Below, piece by piece: positions 6,477 through 8,939 of a stretch of 8,939 nucleotides of DNA. Below the pieces are notes generated by a model. The model saw only the letters and a program-made list of their open reading frames with translations, made no database searches and had not been told where the DNA came from. The stretch comes from Acidimicrobiia bacterium (GTDB lineage: Bacteria; Actinomycetota; Acidimicrobiia; Acidimicrobiales; JACDCH01). Location of the stretch: the NCBI GenBank assembly GCA_013694495.1, contig JACDCH010000576.1, positions 1 to 8,939 of the forward strand, given 5' to 3'. The position numbers were made by a program, and so were the translations under genes. Numbering within the stretch: the stretch's first letter is position 1; each line of letters opens with the position of its first letter.

Positions 6477-6483
6477 GCAAGCC

Positions 6484-7101
6484 ATGCCGAGGAGCCAGTC
6501 GCCCGAGGTCCGCCGCGTCCTGATCGAGCGGGCCGCTGCCCTGCTCGCCCGACGCGAGGCGGTGACGCTCCGGTCGCTCGTGGCGGGCACCGGCGTGTCG
6601 ACCATGTCCGTCTACACGTACTTCGACGGCATGCCCGGCTTGTGGGGCGCCGTCCGCCAGGAGGGCTTCCTCCGCCTGGCCGAGCGGCTCGCCGGCGTCG
6701 AGCGCCACCGCGACCCGGTGCGGCACCTGTCCGCCCTCGGCGTCGCCTACGTGCGCAACGCGCTGGACGGTCCCGACCTCTACCGGGTCATGTTCGACGC
6801 CAGCTGGGACCTTCCGGATCCCGCGGCCGCGGCAGCCGCGTTCGAGCCTCTCGTCGAGGGCGCCGGTCGGGCCCAGAAGGCGGGGCGGTTCAGCGCCGAC
6901 ACGACCCCGGTAGACATCGCCCTGCGCTACTGGGCCGACGGCCACGGCGTCACGTCGCTCGCCGTCACCGGCGTCCTGTCGATCGACGACCTCCATCGCC
7001 ACGCGCCGGCCATGCAGGTCGGCCAGTTCGTCGTGGCCGGCGATACGCCGGAGCGGGCGCGACGCTCGGTGGCGGCCGCCTGGCGCGCCGCCGACGCATG
7101 A
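6484..7101 (+). CDS. TetR/AcrR family transcriptional regulator with WHG-type C-terminal domain
   Basis: The 205-aa protein is a dimeric DNA-binding repressor by family. The N-terminal helix-turn-helix spans about residues 28-48 (TLRSLVAGTGVSTMSVYTYF), ending in the YxYF hallmark. The C-terminal ligand domain carries W150-xxx-H154-G155 in YWADGHGVTSLAV, the WHG motif of a TetR C-terminal subfamily. The ATG at 6484 is preferred because it lies seven bases after a -10 box. An in-frame GTG at 6475 would add three residues, but it overlaps that box. The gene is divergent from the ridA-like gene and 30 bp upstream of the PPOX-fold gene, which it probably controls together with itself. The inducer is unknown. 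Confidence 0.88.
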   Translation: MPRSQSPEVRRVLIERAAALLARREAVTLRSLVAGTGVSTMSVYTYFDGMPGLWGAVRQEGFLRLAERLAGVERHRDPVRHLSALGVAYVRNALDGPDLYRVMFDASWDLPDPAAAAAAFEPLVEGAGRAQKAGRFSADTTPVDIALRYWADGHGVTSLAVTGVLSIDDLHRHAPAMQVGQFVVAGDTPERARRSVAAAWRAADA

Positions 7102-7131
7102 TGACGTCCGGGCGACCGACCGGAGGACCAC

Positions 7132-7617
7132 ATGACCGAGCTCACAGGGTTCGCAGACCTCGTGCCCCTCGACCACGGGCTGTGCGTGGTGGTCACCCGC
7201 CGGGCCGACCACACGCCGCACTCCACGGTGGTCAACGCCGGCGTCCTGCCGCACCCGGTCACGGGCGAGCCGTCGGTGGCGTTCGTGGCTGCCGGGGGCA
7301 CCCGCAAGGTCGTCCACCTACGGGCCGACCCGACCATCTCGGTGGTCGTCCGGGCCGGCTGGCAGTGGGCCGCGGTCGAGGGGCGGGCCGAGCTGATCGG
7401 CCCCGACGACCCCCACCCGGACGTCGACGCCGACCGCCTCCGCCGCCTGCTGCGCGAGGTGTTCACGGCCGCCGGCGGCAGCCATGACGACTGGGCTGCC
7501 TACGACCGCACGATGGTCGAGGAGCGGCGCACCGCTGTCCTCGTGGCGCCCACCCGGGCCTACTCGAACCCACCTGAGCCCGCTGCGATCGACGGCGATG
7601 TCATCCGGAGCCGGTGA
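7132..7617 (+). CDS. PPOX-fold flavin/F420-dependent oxidoreductase (pyridoxamine 5'-phosphate oxidase family)
   Basis: The 161-aa protein has the split-barrel layout of the PPOX / F420-dependent oxidoreductase B superfamily. It starts with a short helix, then strands including HSTVVNAG (30-37), the cofactor-binding stretch GTRKVVHLRADPTISVVV (56-73), and WQWAAVEGRAELI (77-89). GTRKVVHL and the following ADP resemble the phosphate-binding part of such proteins. Actinobacterial members often use coenzyme F420 instead of FMN; which one applies here cannot be read. The ATG at 7132 follows GGAGG at 7122-7126. It lies 30 bp after the TetR gene in the same direction, so the two are likely co-transcribed. 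The substrate is unknown. Confidence 0.85.
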   Translation: MTELTGFADLVPLDHGLCVVVTRRADHTPHSTVVNAGVLPHPVTGEPSVAFVAAGGTRKVVHLRADPTISVVVRAGWQWAAVEGRAELIGPDDPHPDVDADRLRRLLREVFTAAGGSHDDWAAYDRTMVEERRTAVLVAPTRAYSNPPEPAAIDGDVIRSR

Positions 7618-7752
7618 GCTCGTCACCGAGACGCTCGACGACAGTGGTCGGCAGGTCACCGTGTGCGTCCCGCCGGACCCGCCCGAGGCGGTCGTGTCGC
7701 CGGCGACGGGCAGCTGATCTCGCAGCGGAGCGGGGTCTTCGAGGCAGCCGAC
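7598..7752 (+). pseudogene. N-terminal remnant of a likely esterase, frameshifted and truncated
   Basis: From ATG 7598, overlapping the PPOX-gene end by 20 bp, the frame reads GELVTETLDDSGRQVTVCVPP, then DPPEAVV, and stops at 7715-7717. The natural continuation, AGDGQLISQRSGVFEAAD, is found one frame over from about 7702. Restoring one base near 7699 (GTGTCGCC to GTGTTCGCC) would join them as EAVVFAGDGQLISQ. This resembles the start of predicted alpha/beta-hydrolase esterases (enterochelin-esterase-like), as I recall them. Similarity stops near 7752, before any catalytic Ser/Asp/His region. The original gene was probably the third gene of the TetR-PPOX operon. The family assignment is moderate; the broken-gene reading is firmer. 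Confidence 0.55.
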
Positions 7753-7789
7753 AGGGCGAGGGCACGGTGGCGTCGACCCCGCGGCCCGT

Positions 7790-7795
7790 TACGTT
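7790..7795 (+). promoter_or_regulatory. -10 box of the DUF427 gene, probably leaderless
   Basis: TACGTT fits TANNNT and ends eight bases before the ATG at 7804, placing transcription start at or near the start codon. There is no ribosome-binding site before that ATG. No clear -35 is visible. Confidence 0.35.
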
Positions 7796-7803
7796 GCCGG
7801 ACC

Positions 7804-8175
7804 ATGTCCTCCGGTCACACCGTCAGCACCCGTCCCTCCGACGACCACGTCGAGGTCGCCGTGAAGGGAGTGGTCGTCGCGACGTCCGATCGCCCCGTGC
7901 TCCTCGACGAGACAGGCATCCCGACCCGCTACTACCTCCCGCGCGACGACGTGCGGATGGAGCTGTTCCGGCCGACCACGTTTCGGACCCACTGCCCGTT
8001 CAAGGGCGACGCGTCCTACTGGTCGCTCGACCTCGACGGGGAGATCATCGACGGCATCGTCTGGTCCTACGAAACGCCCCTTCCCGGCGCCGGCGAGATC
8101 ACCGGACACCTGTGCTTCTACCCGGACCGGGTCGACCTCAGCGTCACCCCGTCCACGCCTGCCAGCGAGGCTTGA
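7804..8175 (+). CDS. DUF427 domain-containing protein
   Basis: The 123-aa protein is a single DUF427 (PF04248) domain. The conserved blocks are RPVLLDETGIPTRYYLPRDDVRMELF (30-55), the near-invariant HCPFKGDASYWSL (63-75), VWSYETPLP (86-94), and ITGHLCFYPDRVDL near the end. The family folds as a small beta-rich domain; its biochemical role is not established. A longer in-frame extension to 7663 exists, but that stretch encodes the esterase remnant, so ATG 7804 is chosen, supported by the family boundary and a nearby -10 box. No partner gene follows; the next recognisable sequence is decayed and on the other strand. Confidence 0.87.
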   Translation: MSSGHTVSTRPSDDHVEVAVKGVVVATSDRPVLLDETGIPTRYYLPRDDVRMELFRPTTFRTHCPFKGDASYWSLDLDGEIIDGIVWSYETPLPGAGEITGHLCFYPDRVDLSVTPSTPASEA

Positions 8176-8231
8176 CCAGCGGACCCTCGCGAGCTGACAC
8201 GCGGCCGGCGGTCGGTGGCAGTCGGTCGCGC

Positions 8232-8333
8232 TCAGATCCGGGTGGCGATCCAGAGCCAGGTTTCGTCATGGACCGACATCGCTCCGTCGGGAGACCGCTC
8301 GTCCAGAACCGCCCGGAGCTCTCTCAGCAGCTC
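8232..8333 (-). pseudogene. Possible C-terminal scrap of an unidentified protein
   Basis: A minus-strand frame open from about 8400 ends at a stop at 8232. Its last 33 residues look protein-like: ELLRELRAVLDERSPDG, then AMSVHDETWLWIATRI, with an amphipathic helix and two tryptophans. No good start codon or ribosome-binding site precedes it. I do not recognise the family. It lies directly downstream of the sigma-factor remnant on the same strand, so it may once have followed it. It could also be chance. Confidence 0.2.
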
Positions 8334-8399
8334 AGCTCGCGGTCGTGCGCCCTGATCACGGGTGCATATCGTTGAGCGCTCACCTGGAGAGGGCTCGGA

Positions 8400-8711
8400 T
8401 CACCACGGCTGGGGGAGGTTCTTCCTCAGGCGGGCGAGCGCTCGGGCGGTGAGGGATCGGAACGTCGCAGGTCGTACGCCGACGATCTTGGCGATCTCGG
8501 CCTCGGGCAGGTCCGCCCAGAACCGCAGCACCAGCACTGCGCGGTGCTTGTCGGAGAGGCGGGACAGGTGATCGAGCAGGATCGACGGCTCGCCGGCCGG
8601 TTCGATGTCTCTGACGACGTCGAGCCTGCGCAGCCCCGCCGGGCATTGCGCGTGCCGCAAGCGCCCCGAACAGCACGAGCCGGCATCACTGCCACAACTT
8701 CTGCCCAACAT
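8400..8711 (-). pseudogene. ECF-type sigma factor remnant: region 4 only
   Basis: The C-terminal 60 or so residues are a clear sigma-70 region 4: LSRLSDKHRAVLVLRFWADL, then PEAEIAKIVGVRPATFRSLT, ending ARALARLRKNLPQPW. This is the -35-binding helix-turn-helix of extracytoplasmic-function sigma factors, closest in style to the SigE-like group of actinobacteria. Full proteins have about 160-190 residues with region 2 first. Here at most 103 codons are open; the first 25 or so are Cys/Gly-rich and unlike sigma factor, and region 2 is absent. The upstream side runs into the short spacer before the GAF gene. A solitary region 4 protein is possible, but a 5'-truncated gene is likelier. Confidence 0.68.
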
Positions 8712-8776
8712 TGCTCACCAGGTCAGGCCCAATTGCCGATGCCCTTGAGGTGACCACGCTCGGGACGGAGGTTGTC

Positions 8777-8939
8777 GTGAACATCGAGCACCGGCTCTCT
8801 GTTGTTCTCAGGGAGTTCGCTCGCACGTTGCTGACTGACTTCTCCATCGAGTCGATCCTGGATCACCTGGTCCTGCGGATCGTCGAGGTCCTGCCCGTGA
8901 GCGGCGCGGGGGTGACGTTGATCTCGCCTGGTGCCTCGC
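8777..8939 (+). CDS. GAF-domain protein, N-terminus only (runs off the window)
   Basis: The frame starts at GTG 8777, six bases after GGAGG (8766-8770), and stays open to the window edge (54 codons). It begins VNIEHRLSVVLREFARTLLT and continues DFSIESILDHLVLRIVEVLP and VSGAGVTLISPG. This is a recurrent opening of actinobacterial GAF sensor proteins: an amphipathic helix entering the first strand of a GAF domain. GAF domains bind small ligands or light-absorbing cofactors and control attached output domains, such as GGDEF, EAL, phosphatase or cyclase. The output domain lies beyond the window, so the function of the whole protein cannot be stated. Confidence 0.75.
   Translation, partial: MNIEHRLSVVLREFARTLLTDFSIESILDHLVLRIVEVLPVSGAGVTLISPGAS

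Larger units (their letters stand above)
6453..6480 (-). promoter_or_regulatory. Promoter of the ridA-like gene
   Basis: On the minus strand, TTGCAC (6480-6475) and TATAGT (6458-6453) are separated by 16 bp, a strong sigma-70-type match for such GC-rich DNA. The local AT richness stands out from the surroundings. Transcription would start near 6446, leaving a short leader with a GAGGAG ribosome-binding site. Confidence 0.6.

Noticed and set aside
5891..6523. 210-codon plus-strand frame across the ridA-like gene
   Set aside because: It is antisense to a clear Rid-family gene and crosses the divergent promoter region.
6387..7487. 366-codon plus-strand frame over TetR and PPOX genes
   Set aside because: Its Arg/Pro/Gly-rich translation has no domain, while the TetR and PPOX frames have strong motifs.
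7614..8375. 253-codon plus-strand frame spanning the DUF427 gene
   Set aside because: It is a shadow frame rich in Arg/Ser/Pro; DUF427 motifs are in the other frame.

Overview
The window reads as chromosomal DNA of a high-GC Actinomycetota. Codon third positions are almost all G or C, GTG and TTG starts occur, stop/start overlaps are tight, and two genes appear to be leaderless. From recalled protein style (fused LivH-LivM permease, Thr/Gly-rich lipoprotein linker, GAF and class III cyclase relatives), class Acidimicrobiia is my best guess. That placement is inference, not a search result.

Region 1 (1-353) is a non-coding leader. It holds a GC hairpin, a run of CGACGCGG units spaced about one helical turn, a 23-bp direct repeat with copies exactly 120 bp apart, and a candidate promoter overlain by two copies of a CTGAC-N5-GTCAG palindrome.

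Region 2 (354-5699) is one compact operon for a branched-chain amino acid / amide-type (HAAT family) ABC importer. The order is lipoprotein binding protein, fused LivH-LivM permease (710 aa), LivG ATPase, LivF ATPase, and a small two-helix membrane protein. Junctions from the permease onward are 4-bp TTGA or ATGA overlaps, so the small membrane protein is probably translationally coupled to the transporter. The binding protein delivers a small solute to the permease, and LivG and LivF power import. The substrate cannot be read from the sequence.

Region 3 (5700-8776) mixes intact accessory genes with decayed ones. Intact are a RidA-family protein on the minus strand, a divergent TetR-family regulator, an FMN/F420-binding PPOX-fold protein and a DUF427 protein. 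The RidA/TetR intergenic region packs both promoters over one inverted repeat, which suggests autoregulation. Remnants are a frameshifted C-terminal scrap of a class III nucleotidyl cyclase, a frameshifted N-terminal scrap of a likely esterase, a sigma-factor region 4 without region 2, and possibly a further minus-strand C-terminal scrap. I see no transposase, tRNA, CRISPR or integrase to explain the decay.

Region 4 (8777-8939) is the start of a GAF-domain protein that runs off the right edge.

I did not find a convincing new defence or biosynthetic system. The most promising leads are the paired operators, the repeats above them, and the small membrane protein at the end of the liv operon.
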